Notes: generated from the letters alone by a model not told the origin. Counted from the first letter of the stretch, positions 15,054 to 24,014 are shown. The stretch is 64,000 bases of DNA from Leifsonia sp. CL147 (GCF_900114565.1 NZ_FOTM01000002.1:1-64000), one strand, 5' to 3'. Translations and numbers: made by a program.

Positions 15054-17402
15054 ATGGGATCTGACCCGGCAGTGCTGATCGGCGATGAGCCGGCCACGCA
15101 GTTCACGGACGCTTTCCTCCTCGGAAATGGTTCGCTCGGCGCGACCTTCTACGGAGGCCGCGGCGTCGAGACTTTCGACCTCAACCTCGACACGGTCTGG
15201 TCGGGCGGCCCCACGGTGGAGGAAGATGCGGACCACACGAAGCTCATCGCCCGACTGCGCCTCGCGATAGCCAACGATGATCACGAGCTGGCAGACCAGT
15301 TGGCGGGACGTCTCCAGTCCGATCAGTGGACCCAGTCGTATCAGCCGGTCGGGCGCCTCTCCTGGACGTGGGGTGATCCGGCGCGGCTCGGCGAATACAG
15401 GAGGAGCCTCGACCTGAACGTGGCCGAGGCGAGGGTCGTGCATGCGGGGCAGGAGATGGCGGCGTTCGTCAGCGCGCCCGACGGTGTTCTCGTCGCCGAG
15501 ACGCTCGGAAGTCCACGTGCAGGTTCCGCGGTTTTCAGCAGCCCGCACCCCGTGTTGCGCGAGGAACGGTTCGGCTCAGGCGACATCGAGTGGATCGTCG
15601 CCGCTGGGCGTGCGCCCGCGCTCGTTCTGCCGAACTATCTACCACGGTCAGACTCGGTCATCTACGGCGATGAGCCGACCGGTCCCGGTGCCACGGCACC
15701 TGCAGGAATGGGGTGGGCCGTAGCAGCAGCAGTCGTGCGCTCTCCCGCCGGCCGCACGCGGATGATCGCCGCCGTGACCAGCGGCTTCCGCGGCCACCTC
15801 GAGCCAGTCAGCATCGACCTCGAGGAACTCATCGCCGAAGCCCGCGCTCGCGTCGAATCAGCATCGACCGTCCCGTCGGAAGAGTTGACCGATCGGCATC
15901 GCGCGGATTACCGAGGGCTGTTCGATCGAGCGAGGATCGACCTTGCGCCCTCAGGAGCCGACTCGGCCATCGCTGCCCAGCGCTACTTCGACCTGGGGCG
16001 CTATCTGCTCATCTCCTCGTCCCGCCCAGGTACACAGCCGGCAAATCTGCAAGGCATCTGGAACATCGACGTGCGTCCCGGCTGGAGTTCCAACTACACC
16101 ACCAACATCAACCTCCAGATGAACTACTGGGGAGCGGAGGTGGTCGACCTCGGCGAACTCGTGAGGCCATTGCACGACTTCGTGGCAGATCTGGCAGACT
16201 CCGGACGACAGACGGCCCGCACCCGTTACTCGGCTCGTGGTGCAGTTGTGCACCACAACACTGACATCTGGCGGTTCAGCGCCCCGGTCAAGGGGGAACC
16301 GAAGTGGTCGAACTGGAGCATGGGTCTGGCGTGGCTCTGCGCGCACCTCGGCGACAGACTCGACTTCGCATGGTCGGACGAGTTCGCTCGAAGTGTCGCT
16401 GCCCCGGTGATCCGTGCGGCTGCGGAGTTCATCCTCGACCAGCTGGTCGAGGATTCCGATCAGCTGCTCGTGGTGAGCCCGTCGAGCTCACCCGAGCATC
16501 GCTTCAGCCACAACAACACCGTCGCAAGCGTGACGGCCGGAGCCACCATAGATCAGGAGCTGGCTCACGAGGTTCTGTCACGCTACCTTCAACTCGCCGA
16601 TGCGCTCGGGCTCGCGGATGAGTTCGCGACCGACGTGGCTGTGGCAGTCCCACGCCTGCGCCTTCCCGGGATCGACTCCGAGGGGCGGACCGAGGAATGG
16701 CGGCCGGGATTCTCAGCAACCGAACTGGACCACCGGCATCTCTCGCACCTTTACGGTGCATATCCGGGAAGCCGGATCACGGTCACCGCTGATCCGGCCG
16801 GGTTCAACGGCGTGCGAGCGGCCCTTCGCTCGCGGCTCGCTCATGGTGGGGGGTACACGGGGTGGAGTCAGGCCTGGGTGTTGTGCCTCGCGGCGAGACT
16901 CGGCGAGACGGGGTTGGCTGAGCTATCGCTCTCCCGGTTGCTCGGAGACCTCAGTTCCACCTCTTTGCTCGACCTGCATCCGCATGGCGACTGGCCCGGA
17001 GGGAACATCTTCCAGATCGACGGCAACCTCGGAGCGATCTCGGGCATCGCGGAGCTCCTTCTGCAAAGCCACGACGGTGCGGTGTCTCTGCTCCCCACCC
17101 TCCCACCGAGCTGGACGAACGGATCGGTCCGCGGGATGCGGGCACGGGGCGGCATCGGCGTCGACATCACCTGGACGGATGGTGAACTTCAGTCGGCGGA
17201 GTTCAGGGTCGAGCGATCGAGCGCCGTCGTCGTGGAACTGCCAGCGTGTGTCGACATCCGTCTGATCGATGATCGCGAAAAGCCCGTGCCGCTCATCGCC
17301 GTTGCGAGCGCGGGGCAACGGCAACGCTGGGAATGGCGTGCGACCGGCGGTGGTCGGTATCGCCTCCTGGCTGGTAGGACGACGGCGCGACCGATCGCCT
17401 GA
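15054..17402 (+). CDS. GH95 alpha-L-fucosidase / alpha-L-galactosidase
   Basis: The 782-residue protein begins with the GH95 N-terminal block (GNGSLGATFYGG, LNLDTVWSGGP). It carries the active-site Asn pair in NINLQMNYW (about residue 350), EWRPGFSATELDHRHLSHLYGAYPG, and the C-terminal LLDLHPHGDWPGGNIFQIDGN region. These enzymes invert at alpha-1,2-linked L-fucose or L-galactose of xyloglucan and related glycans. No signal peptide is present, so it works on imported substrate. A TTG three codons earlier is an alternative start. It is the last gene of the operon that starts with the dehydratase. Confidence 0.92.
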   Translation: MGSDPAVLIGDEPATQFTDAFLLGNGSLGATFYGGRGVETFDLNLDTVWSGGPTVEEDADHTKLIARLRLAIANDDHELADQLAGRLQSDQWTQSYQPVGRLSWTWGDPARLGEYRRSLDLNVAEARVVHAGQEMAAFVSAPDGVLVAETLGSPRAGSAVFSSPHPVLREERFGSGDIEWIVAAGRAPALVLPNYLPRSDSVIYGDEPTGPGATAPAGMGWAVAAAVVRSPAGRTRMIAAVTSGFRGHLEPVSIDLEELIAEARARVESASTVPSEELTDRHRADYRGLFDRARIDLAPSGADSAIAAQRYFDLGRYLLISSSRPGTQPANLQGIWNIDVRPGWSSNYTTNINLQMNYWGAEVVDLGELVRPLHDFVADLADSGRQTARTRYSARGAVVHHNTDIWRFSAPVKGEPKWSNWSMGLAWLCAHLGDRLDFAWSDEFARSVAAPVIRAAAEFILDQLVEDSDQLLVVSPSSSPEHRFSHNNTVASVTAGATIDQELAHEVLSRYLQLADALGLADEFATDVAVAVPRLRLPGIDSEGRTEEWRPGFSATELDHRHLSHLYGAYPGSRITVTADPAGFNGVRAALRSRLAHGGGYTGWSQAWVLCLAARLGETGLAELSLSRLLGDLSSTSLLDLHPHGDWPGGNIFQIDGNLGAISGIAELLLQSHDGAVSLLPTLPPSWTNGSVRGMRARGGIGVDITWTDGELQSAEFRVERSSAVVVELPACVDIRLIDDREKPVPLIAVASAGQRQRWEWRATGGGRYRLLAGRTTARPIA

Positions 17403-17447
17403 GCGACTCGTCCGTGCCACTGAACCAGGACAACGTTTGCAGGAGAC

Positions 17448-18419
17448 CTACTCCGCGAGAATTTGTCTCAGCCAGGCGACCTGGCGCCGCCATTGATACG
17501 CCTGCCCGGCCTCGTGGCCGTTGAACTCGTACTCGACGATCTGCTTCGCGCTCGCATAGTGATTGAACGCGGCGTAGACCGTTGAGGGCAGCACGATGTC
17601 ATCCATGAACGCGACCGAGAACAGGCCGGGGGCGGATGCGCGTTTCGCGAACGCCACCCCATCGAAGTAGGAGAGCGTGGTGAAGGTCTGCGCGACCAGG
17701 TCGCGGTGCACCGAGAGGTAGGTGCGTAGCTCGGTGAACGGATCTGACGGCGTCAGCGTCGCCGAGCGGCGAAAGTCGCAGAGGAACGGGACATCCGGCA
17801 TCACAGCGATGAGATCAGGCACGAGGCCGGCGACCGCGAGTGTGATGGCGCCGCCCTGGCTGGCGCCCGCGACGGCGACTCGATCGGCGTCTACGAAGTC
17901 CAGGGTGCGTGCGGCGTCGACGAGACGCACGGCATCGGTGAACAGCCGTCGGTAGTAGTACGTTCCGGGGCTCTCGATGCCTCGCGTCATCACGCCGTGT
18001 GTCGCAGGACCGGAGCCGTGCGGGTCGGGGGTGTCGCCGCCGGTGCCCCAGTTGCCGCCCTGCCCGCGCGTGTCCATGAGAATGTGCACGAACCCGGCAG
18101 CAGCCCACTGGATGCGCTCGAACGGCAGGCCGCGACCGCCGCCGTACCCCACATACTCGATGACGGTTGGCAGCGGCCCCACGCCCCCGAGCGGGCGGGT
18201 GACCCAGGCGCGGATCGGCTCGCCTTCGAAGCCCGGGAAAGTCAGGTCTTCGACGACGAGCTGGGTGATCTCGCCCTCGATCCGCTGGAGGCGGATCTCC
18301 CCAGTCACTGCTCGTGACTCGGCGAGCGTTACCGCCCAGAACTCGTCGAAGTCGCGGGGGTCGACCAGCTCGGGAGTGTACGCACGCAACGCGGTCGGCG
18401 GGAGGTCTGAGAACGGCAT
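17448..18419 (-). CDS. CE7 acetyl (xylan) esterase / cephalosporin-C deacetylase-like
   Basis: The 323-residue alpha/beta-hydrolase has the three CE7 marks: RGQGG (residues 118-122), GASQGG with nucleophile Ser187, and the late HE motif with His302 (FNGHEAG), plus the acid at FMDDIV (273-274). CE7 enzymes are cytoplasmic hexamers that deacetylate short imported oligosaccharides. It lies downstream of the GH43-like gene, from which it is separated by a truncated LacI gene. No clear ribosome-binding site precedes the ATG, so translation may be coupled to that remnant. Confidence 0.92.
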   Translation of the reverse strand: MPFSDLPPTALRAYTPELVDPRDFDEFWAVTLAESRAVTGEIRLQRIEGEITQLVVEDLTFPGFEGEPIRAWVTRPLGGVGPLPTVIEYVGYGGGRGLPFERIQWAAAGFVHILMDTRGQGGNWGTGGDTPDPHGSGPATHGVMTRGIESPGTYYYRRLFTDAVRLVDAARTLDFVDADRVAVAGASQGGAITLAVAGLVPDLIAVMPDVPFLCDFRRSATLTPSDPFTELRTYLSVHRDLVAQTFTTLSYFDGVAFAKRASAPGLFSVAFMDDIVLPSTVYAAFNHYASAKQIVEYEFNGHEAGQAYQWRRQVAWLRQILAE

Positions 18420-18422
18420 GGC

Positions 18423-18578
18423 TCAACCGTAGTTCCGCGAAGGGCTTGCAGATGCTCGGCCGAGCTGCGTCGCTCCGCTTACCGTTTCCGGGCGCTGGAG
18501 GACACGGAAGACCATACGCGAACTCACGCCGGCCGGTTCAGTGACGTCGACGATGGTCGGTCGATGCTCGAGGGTCAT
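18423..18578 (-). pseudogene. truncated LacI-family regulator (DNA-binding part only)
   Basis: A 51-codon frame starting in the ATGA overlap with the GH43 stop reads RPTIVDVTEPAGVSSRMVFR then VLQRPETVSGATQ. This is a LacI-type helix-turn-helix with altered residues (TVSRVL has become MVFRVL). The protein then stops after an unrelated tail. Another frame near its end gives HLQALRGTTVE, which resembles LacI C-termini, so an internal deletion is possible. It has lost the ligand domain and is probably non-functional. Confidence 0.7.
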
Positions 18579-19495
18579 ACGTCCGGTACCTCCAGCCGCC
18601 ACTCGTCGACCCAGCCGATCCTCGCCTGACCGCCGGATATCTCCATGGGGAGCCAGACGGCGGGGGAGTTCGCGAGGTCGTCCTGGTTCCAGCGGTCGCC
18701 GACATACACGAACGACGATCGGACCCCCTCGCCGATCGGCACGACGGTGCTCACCTGTGAGTCGAAGGTCGCGGAGCCTGCAGGGGCGATGTCCTGCCAG
18801 GGCGACCAGGGACCGCGCAGGTCCGTCGCCGTCGACACCTTGTTGTCGTTCGTCGACCAGCCGGTGAGGTCGGAGCCGAAGAGATAGTACGTGCCGTCGT
18901 GACGGATCAGGGCGGGCGACTCATACCCGTGGGCGCGGTCGTCCTTGAGCGTCGTCGTCACGAGAGCCTCGGCCGACAGGTAGTCGCTGGCGAGCCGGTA
19001 GATATGCAGTCCCTGCTCCCGGTCCTCCGACAGCAGGTAGCCGACGCCGTCCTCCTGATAGACGCCGATGTCACGGCTGGAATTCCCCAGCGGGCGCTCG
19101 CTCCCGAGGTACCGGAACGGGCCGACGGGTTCGTCGGCGATTGCATAACCCACCCGGGCGAGCGCATAGTCGGTCGTGTCGATGTGCAGCAGCATGACGT
19201 ACTTGCCGTCCGAACGACGCAGCACCTTCGGGCGCTCGACAACTCGGTCCGCTCCGATGTCACCGGAGTCGGCGACGAGCGAACGGCGCTCGAATCGCCA
19301 GCGGGCGAGGTCCGTGGAGGAATAGCAGGCCACTGCCGTGAACGTCGAGCCGGCACTCTTGTCCTCGCCCCAGGCGTAGAACCGGTCTCCGAACCTCTGA
19401 ATCCCGACTCCGTGCAACTGGGCCACGTCGCCGCGGTCGTCGATGAACACCGTCCCGGGACGGATGCCGACGGCCTGCGGGGTCTCGAACGTCAT
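18575..19495 (-). CDS. GH43-like glycoside hydrolase (five-bladed beta-propeller)
   Basis: The 306-residue protein reads as a five-bladed propeller with repeated blades such as HGVGIQRFGDRFYAWGEDK, VVERPKVLRRSDGKYVMLLH, RDIGVYQEDGVGYLLSED and HGYESPALIRHDGTYYLFGS. These match GH43 enzymes of the galactan/arabinan type (RPKV, and ESPALI containing the likely acid Glu). ATG 19495 has GGGGGAG 6 bases upstream. There is no signal peptide. Subfamily and linkage cannot be settled by eye. It heads the minus-strand operon with the CE7 esterase and lies behind operator copy B. Confidence 0.78.
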   Translation of the reverse strand: MTFETPQAVGIRPGTVFIDDRGDVAQLHGVGIQRFGDRFYAWGEDKSAGSTFTAVACYSSTDLARWRFERRSLVADSGDIGADRVVERPKVLRRSDGKYVMLLHIDTTDYALARVGYAIADEPVGPFRYLGSERPLGNSSRDIGVYQEDGVGYLLSEDREQGLHIYRLASDYLSAEALVTTTLKDDRAHGYESPALIRHDGTYYLFGSDLTGWSTNDNKVSTATDLRGPWSPWQDIAPAGSATFDSQVSTVVPIGEGVRSSFVYVGDRWNQDDLANSPAVWLPMEISGGQARIGWVDEWRLEVPDV

Positions 19496-19496
19496 T

Positions 19497-19625
19497 TCAG
19501 GCTCCCCCTCCGTCACACCTGAAGGGCAGTAGAACTGCATCGCGATCATCAGCCGGACCATCTGAATGGTCGCCATGCGCGAGTCCGTGATCACCAGGTT
19601 GGGTGAGGTCGACGGCGGACGTCAT
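19497..19625 (-). CDS. small 42-codon ORF with strong Shine-Dalgarno, coupled to the GH43 gene
   Basis: AGGAGAAC stands 5 bases before an ATG at 19625, the best ribosome-binding site in this promoter region. The frame (MTSAVDLTQPGDHGLAHGDH...) ends 1 base before the GH43 start. The composition does not look like a folded protein. It may be a translated leader that couples to GH43, or the out-of-frame N-terminus of an older longer gene. No function can be given. Confidence 0.4.
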   Translation of the reverse strand: MTSAVDLTQPGDHGLAHGDHSDGPADDRDAVLLPFRCDGGGA

Positions 19626-19689
19626 CGGTAGTTCTCCTTCCAGACGGGCCGATCGTACGACGGCCTGTCAATCAAAGCATATATTCAGC

Positions 19690-19706
19690 AGACGTTTGAC
19701 GTTTGA
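19690..19706 (+). promoter_or_regulatory. FadR-type operator candidate, copy B
   Basis: AGACGTTTGACGTTTGA lies 65 bases upstream of the small ORF and 195 upstream of the GH43 start. It matches copies A and C at 13 invariant positions, tying the GH43/CE7 operon to the regulator at 9718-10497. Confidence 0.62.
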
Positions 19707-19786
19707 TGGACCTCGACAATCTCGTGGACGGGTCCGCGCCGTTCGCGTACGGCACTCGGTACCGCACCAGTCCCGGAAAACTTCTC

Positions 19787-19833
19787 TTGCCCGAGTCCCG
19801 TGATTAGGGTTACATGAGACGTTAAACGACTGA
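19787..19833 (+). promoter_or_regulatory. promoter with FadR-type operator candidate, copy C
   Basis: A -35 TTGCCC (19787-19792), 17-base spacer and -10 TTACAT (19810-19815) precede the secreted beta-helix gene. The motif AGACGTTAAACGACTGA (19817-19833) covers the expected transcription start, where a repressor would block initiation. Confidence 0.6.
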
Positions 19834-19863
19834 CGCCCGACTCAACGATGAGGAGATCACGCA

Positions 19864-22569
19864 ATGCGCAAACGTTTCGGCATGTCCATAGGAGCCTCCG
19901 GGCTCATAACTGCAGCGGCGATCGTAGCCGCCGTGCTGATCCCCGGAGCACCAGCCTCCGCTGCAGCCACGACTTTGTGGGTCGACCCGGTGAACGGCAG
20001 CGACGCCAATTCCGGCACGAGCAGCACGCAAGCATTCCAGACTTTGGGAAGAGCGCAATCGGCGGTCCAGGGCATGGATACGTCGATGTCCGATGACATC
20101 GTCGTGGACCTGCTCGGCGGTACCTATTCACAGACCAGCCCGCTCTCGCTCACGGCGGCGGACTCGGGCACCAACGGTCATGTCGTGCGGTGGCAGGCTG
20201 CTCCGGGCGCCGCGCCGGTGATCTCTGGAGCGCAGGCTGTGACCGGCTGGACTTCCGCGGGCAACGGCGTGTATAAGGCCAGTGTTGGATCGTTGGACTT
20301 CCGGCAACTCTATGTGAACGGTAAGCGCGCCACCCGGGCCCGGTTCCCCGATATCGGCTCCTGGTCCCAGATAACAAGCTCCTCGGCCACCAACAAGACG
20401 GTCACCGTCCCAGCCGCATCCGTCGGGAGTTGGGTCGGGTCGGGCTCGCCGGAGATGGTGCTGGAAACCCAGTGGGCTGAGGACTATCTCCGGGTCAAGG
20501 ACATCACCGTATCGGGTGCGTCCGCGACCGTCAGCTTCCAAGACGCCGAGTCGAACATCCTCTTCCAGCGTCCGAATCCGGTCCTGGCGAACGGATCGCC
20601 GTTCCACTGGGAAGGAAATGCGGCATTCCTGACCCAACCTGGGGAGTGGTATCTCGACAACGCCAGCAGCACCGTGTACTACATGCCGCGACCCGGTGAA
20701 GACATCGCTGACGCCGCCGTCACCGTGCCTGTTGCTCAGACCGTCCTGGAAGTCTCCGGCACGTCTTTGGACGCGCAGGCGTCTAACATCAGCTTCGCCG
20801 GAATCACCTTCACAGGAACGACCTGGACGCGACCGACGACAAACGGCTACCTCAATGCTCAGGGCGGTCAGTACAGCCTCAGCGCCAACATGCAGAACCA
20901 GCAGTACATCGGCCGCCCGCCCGCTGCCGTGCATGTGTCGGACGCCACGAACATCCAGTTCACGGGGAACAGCTTCGTCAACGTGGGATCCACGGCGCTG
21001 GACTTCGACCACGGCACACACTCGAGTTCTGCCATCGGCAACCTCATCCAGGGCGCCTCGGGCAACGGCATCATGGTGGGCAAGTTCGCTGACCCGACCG
21101 TGGAGATGGGCACTCTGTACAACCCTCCGTCCTCGCCCGCAGGCGAGGACGTCAGGGAGGTCGATACGGGCAACACGATCAGCGACAATCTCATTGCCCA
21201 GACCGGGCAGGACTACTACGGAACGGCGGGGATCAACGCCGGCTGGGTCAACTCGACCACGATCACCCACAACGAGATCACCGACGTCCCGTGGGCGGGG
21301 ATCTCGTTTGGGTGGGGCTGGCAGTACACCGCCGGCGCCGCGGCAAACAACACTGTCCAGTACAACGAGATCAGCAACGCCATCAATCGCCTCTGTGACA
21401 CCGGCGGCATTTATCACCTCTCCAACGACCCCGGTAGCAGCGTCTCGAACAACTACATCCACGAAGTTCGGGGAAGTGCCGGAGGATGCGCCAGCGCCCA
21501 CGCGGCGCTGTACTTCGACCAGGGCTCAGACGGGATGACCGTGTCCAACAATGTGCTCTCCGACGTCGATAAGACGATCAACCAGCACAACAACGGATCC
21601 AATATGACGCTGAGCAACAACACCAGCAGCGGCAAGTCTGTGATCCAAGCAGCCGGTCTCGAACCGGCGTATCGCGCGCTGCGTTCCTCGATCGACGTCG
21701 CACAGGGCAAGTCGGCTACGGCATCGAGCTCTGCGTCGTCGAGTTGGGTCGCATCCAACGCGAACGACGGCAACCCGGCGACCGGATGGTCTGCTCGCGG
21801 GACGGACACGAACGCGTGGTGGCAGGTCGACTTGGGCTCGGCCATTCCGATCTCGCAAGTCCAGGTCCTCACGCGGCAAGACATCGACCAGTCGGCAACG
21901 AGGACGGGATTCCAGATCGAGCTCTCCAACGACCCGACCTTCGCCACGTACGTCACCGTCGGCCGACAGACCAGCACCATCCCAGACGCCGGCAGTGACA
22001 GCTTCAATGTCTCGACCACGGCCGCATTCCGCTACGTCCGCGCACAAAAGACGGATGGACAATATTTCTTCATCGCCGATGTGCGTGTCATCGCTGCCGC
22101 ATCGGCGATCGGAAGCGCTCCCGTCGATCCCGGCACGACAAATGGTGTCTACTACACCCTGACCAGTCAGAGCTCTGGCTTGGTGGCCGATGTCGACGCC
22201 ACGAACACCGCGGACGGCGTCGCCGTGCAGCAGCACGCCGGCACCGGTGGGATCAACCAGCAGTGGCAGATCACGCCGGTCGGTGGGGGTCTGTACCAGA
22301 TCGTCAACCGCAACAGCGGCAAGCCGATGACGGTCAGCGGAGGCTCCTTCGCCCATGGCGCCGCCATCGTCCAATTCACTGCCGGAACCGGAAGCGAACA
22401 GCTCTGGTATTTCCTGAGCGGACCGAGTGGATCTCTCGAGATCCGTAGCTTCCTCTCCAACCAATCGCTGGAGGTCAGAGGCGGGTCGACCAGTGCCGGG
22501 GCCGCGCTGGATCAGTGGATCCCGGTCAACGGGTCCAACGAGTTCTGGAATCTCACTCCCGCCTCGTGA
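19864..22569 (+). CDS. secreted right-handed beta-helix protein with F5/8C and ricin-type domains
   Basis: The 901-residue protein has a signal peptide (cleavage after about Ala32-Ala34, PASA-A). A parallel beta-helix of about residues 40-600 follows, with DGVNGSDANSG-like start (VDPVNGSDANSGTSS) and repeated N-rich coils. An F5/8-type C (CBM32-like) domain spans about 605-740 (ATASSSASSSWVASNANDGN), and a ricin B/CBM13-like domain about 755-901 with QQW repeats. This layout is typical of extracellular polysaccharide lyases or glycosidases. The catalytic family cannot be named by eye. GAGGAGA precedes the ATG. It is probably the extracellular first step of the cassette. Confidence 0.85.
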   Translation: MRKRFGMSIGASGLITAAAIVAAVLIPGAPASAAATTLWVDPVNGSDANSGTSSTQAFQTLGRAQSAVQGMDTSMSDDIVVDLLGGTYSQTSPLSLTAADSGTNGHVVRWQAAPGAAPVISGAQAVTGWTSAGNGVYKASVGSLDFRQLYVNGKRATRARFPDIGSWSQITSSSATNKTVTVPAASVGSWVGSGSPEMVLETQWAEDYLRVKDITVSGASATVSFQDAESNILFQRPNPVLANGSPFHWEGNAAFLTQPGEWYLDNASSTVYYMPRPGEDIADAAVTVPVAQTVLEVSGTSLDAQASNISFAGITFTGTTWTRPTTNGYLNAQGGQYSLSANMQNQQYIGRPPAAVHVSDATNIQFTGNSFVNVGSTALDFDHGTHSSSAIGNLIQGASGNGIMVGKFADPTVEMGTLYNPPSSPAGEDVREVDTGNTISDNLIAQTGQDYYGTAGINAGWVNSTTITHNEITDVPWAGISFGWGWQYTAGAAANNTVQYNEISNAINRLCDTGGIYHLSNDPGSSVSNNYIHEVRGSAGGCASAHAALYFDQGSDGMTVSNNVLSDVDKTINQHNNGSNMTLSNNTSSGKSVIQAAGLEPAYRALRSSIDVAQGKSATASSSASSSWVASNANDGNPATGWSARGTDTNAWWQVDLGSAIPISQVQVLTRQDIDQSATRTGFQIELSNDPTFATYVTVGRQTSTIPDAGSDSFNVSTTAAFRYVRAQKTDGQYFFIADVRVIAAASAIGSAPVDPGTTNGVYYTLTSQSSGLVADVDATNTADGVAVQQHAGTGGINQQWQITPVGGGLYQIVNRNSGKPMTVSGGSFAHGAAIVQFTAGTGSEQLWYFLSGPSGSLEIRSFLSNQSLEVRGGSTSAGAALDQWIPVNGSNEFWNLTPAS

Positions 22570-22577
22570 TCGGAAAG

Positions 22578-22612
22578 GCGGAGGGAGGGGCAAGGATCGC
22601 CCCTCCCTCCGC
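22578..22612 (+). terminator. rho-independent-type terminator hairpin after the beta-helix gene
   Basis: A perfect 14-bp G/C-rich stem (22578-22591 with 22599-22612) and a 7-base loop begin 8 bases after the stop codon. The following bases (TATTGGG) are a poor U-tract, as is usual in high-GC actinobacteria. Confidence 0.85.
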
Positions 22613-23158
22613 TATTGGGCGTCTGATCGATCGCCCGTCACCTCCGCTCGATCGTGGAGCTCCCGCCGAAGTCTGGGATGCGGAGGCTCACTGTCGCCTC
22701 GAACGCCACGAGGCAGGGCGCCGCGAATCAGGCGCCTCTTCCGTCCTGCGTACATGTACCTGTGCGGTTCCGGACAGAAAACCGGTCATGAGCGGGGGCG
22801 CCAGCGGAATGACTGGGCGAAATCGCTGCTGGTGTCGGTTTGGACTTTCTCGATCTTGAACGGCGGCTTCGAGAGCACGTGATCGATGAATCGTGGCGGC
22901 GAGTGCCTGTTTGACCGAGCGGATGCCTGTTCGACCGGTAGCGTCGAATTTTGAACGAGGGCGGCGCGGGTGTCCTGTTGATCGACCGGCTATCAGGGCA
23001 GCCTGACCGGCACCAGTCCCTATCGATCGGAAGCAAGCCCTCCGTATTCCTCGGCAGGCAGGGCGGCCGCGGGGCGCCAAGCGCCGGAGTCACGGGGTAG
23101 TCCATGGCATCCGCTAGGCCGGATCCCGGAGCCCCGCGGCTGCGGTTAGGCTGACGCC
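22613..23158. other. 546-bp stretch without an intact gene
   Basis: Apart from the transposase remnant at 22786-22900 I see no convincing coding frame. The last part must hold the promoter of the IclR gene. Composition is mixed and looks like eroded mobile DNA. Confidence 0.6.
22786..22900 (-). pseudogene. IS481-type transposase remnant
   Basis: A minus-strand frame reads FIDHVLSKPPFKIEKVQTD then TSSDFAQSFRW and stops. This is the rve-type catalytic segment of IS481/IS3-like transposases, where QTDNGSEF is usual. Here the N-G of the motif has become T-S, and both flanks are missing. It is a decayed fragment of about 35 codons. Confidence 0.7.
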
Positions 23159-23917
23159 ATGGCGGGAGGCGCAGCGGATGAGCGGAGCGTAGCCGCCCGC
23201 GTCTTCGCCATCGCCGACGCCTTCGAGCAGGGCGACGAACTCACGTTGAGCGACGTGGCCCGCCGCGCGCGCCTTCCCGTCTCGACCACGCATCGGCTGC
23301 TGTCCGAGTGGGTGCAGTGGGGCGGCCTGGTGCGCGGCGAGGACGGACGCTACCGGGTCGGGATCAGGATGTGGCGGTTGGGCACGCGCCAGCCCACCGC
23401 CCGGCGGATGCGCGAGGTCGGTCGCCCGTACCTCGACGATCTGCTGGAGGCGACCGGGGAACACGTGCATCTCGCGATCCGCGACGGGCTCGGCGCCGTG
23501 TACCTGGAGAGGCTCTCCGGGCCGGGCGCCATCTCCGTCATCAGCGACATCGGGTCCGAGCTGCCCCTGCACGCGACGGGCGTCGGCCTGGTGCTGCTCG
23601 CGTTCGCGAGGCCCGAGGTCTTCGACGCGGTAGTGGCCTCCGGGCCGCGCAAATTCCTGCCGAACACGCTCACTGGCGAGCGGGAGCTGCGCGCCCGCCT
23701 GGCGGACATCCGCGCGACCGGCCTCGCGGTCACTGTCGAGGAGCTCACGCGCGGGGCTTTCTCGGTCGCCGCCCCTATCCGCGCCGGCACCGGGGAGGTG
23801 GTGGCCGCCGTGTCGATCATCGCCCACGCGGAGCGGCGGAACGAGCCGCACTTCGCTCTCGGGGTGCGAATGGCCGCCCGGGGGATCTCCGACGCCCTGC
23901 GGACCACCCCCCGCTAG
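23159..23917 (+). CDS. IclR-family regulator of the pob/pca genes
   Basis: The 252-residue protein has an IclR winged helix in residues 12-75 (LTLSDVARRARLPVSTTHRL) and the effector domain from about 85, including the conserved LPLHATGVGLVLLAF and the C-terminal SVAAPIRAGTGEVVAAVSI. IclR members such as PcaR/PobR activate or repress protocatechuate genes. Position directly upstream of pobA on the same strand supports that role. The effector (4-hydroxybenzoate, protocatechuate or 3-oxoadipate) is not decided by sequence. Confidence 0.9.
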   Translation: MAGGAADERSVAARVFAIADAFEQGDELTLSDVARRARLPVSTTHRLLSEWVQWGGLVRGEDGRYRVGIRMWRLGTRQPTARRMREVGRPYLDDLLEATGEHVHLAIRDGLGAVYLERLSGPGAISVISDIGSELPLHATGVGLVLLAFARPEVFDAVVASGPRKFLPNTLTGERELRARLADIRATGLAVTVEELTRGAFSVAAPIRAGTGEVVAAVSIIAHAERRNEPHFALGVRMAARGISDALRTTPR

Positions 23918-24014
23918 CCGAGGGATTTGTTTCCGCTGAGTGGAAAGGGTGCCCTGCGTCCGCCACGGCGTGGCGATCATGGCGATATCTTCCCGACGTC
24001 GTGAGAGGCGGAGC

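Noticed and set aside
20128-21501. 457-codon minus-strand open frame opposite the beta-helix gene
   Set aside because: Composition is Arg/Val/Asp-rich shadow sequence and the plus-strand frame has a signal peptide and known domains.
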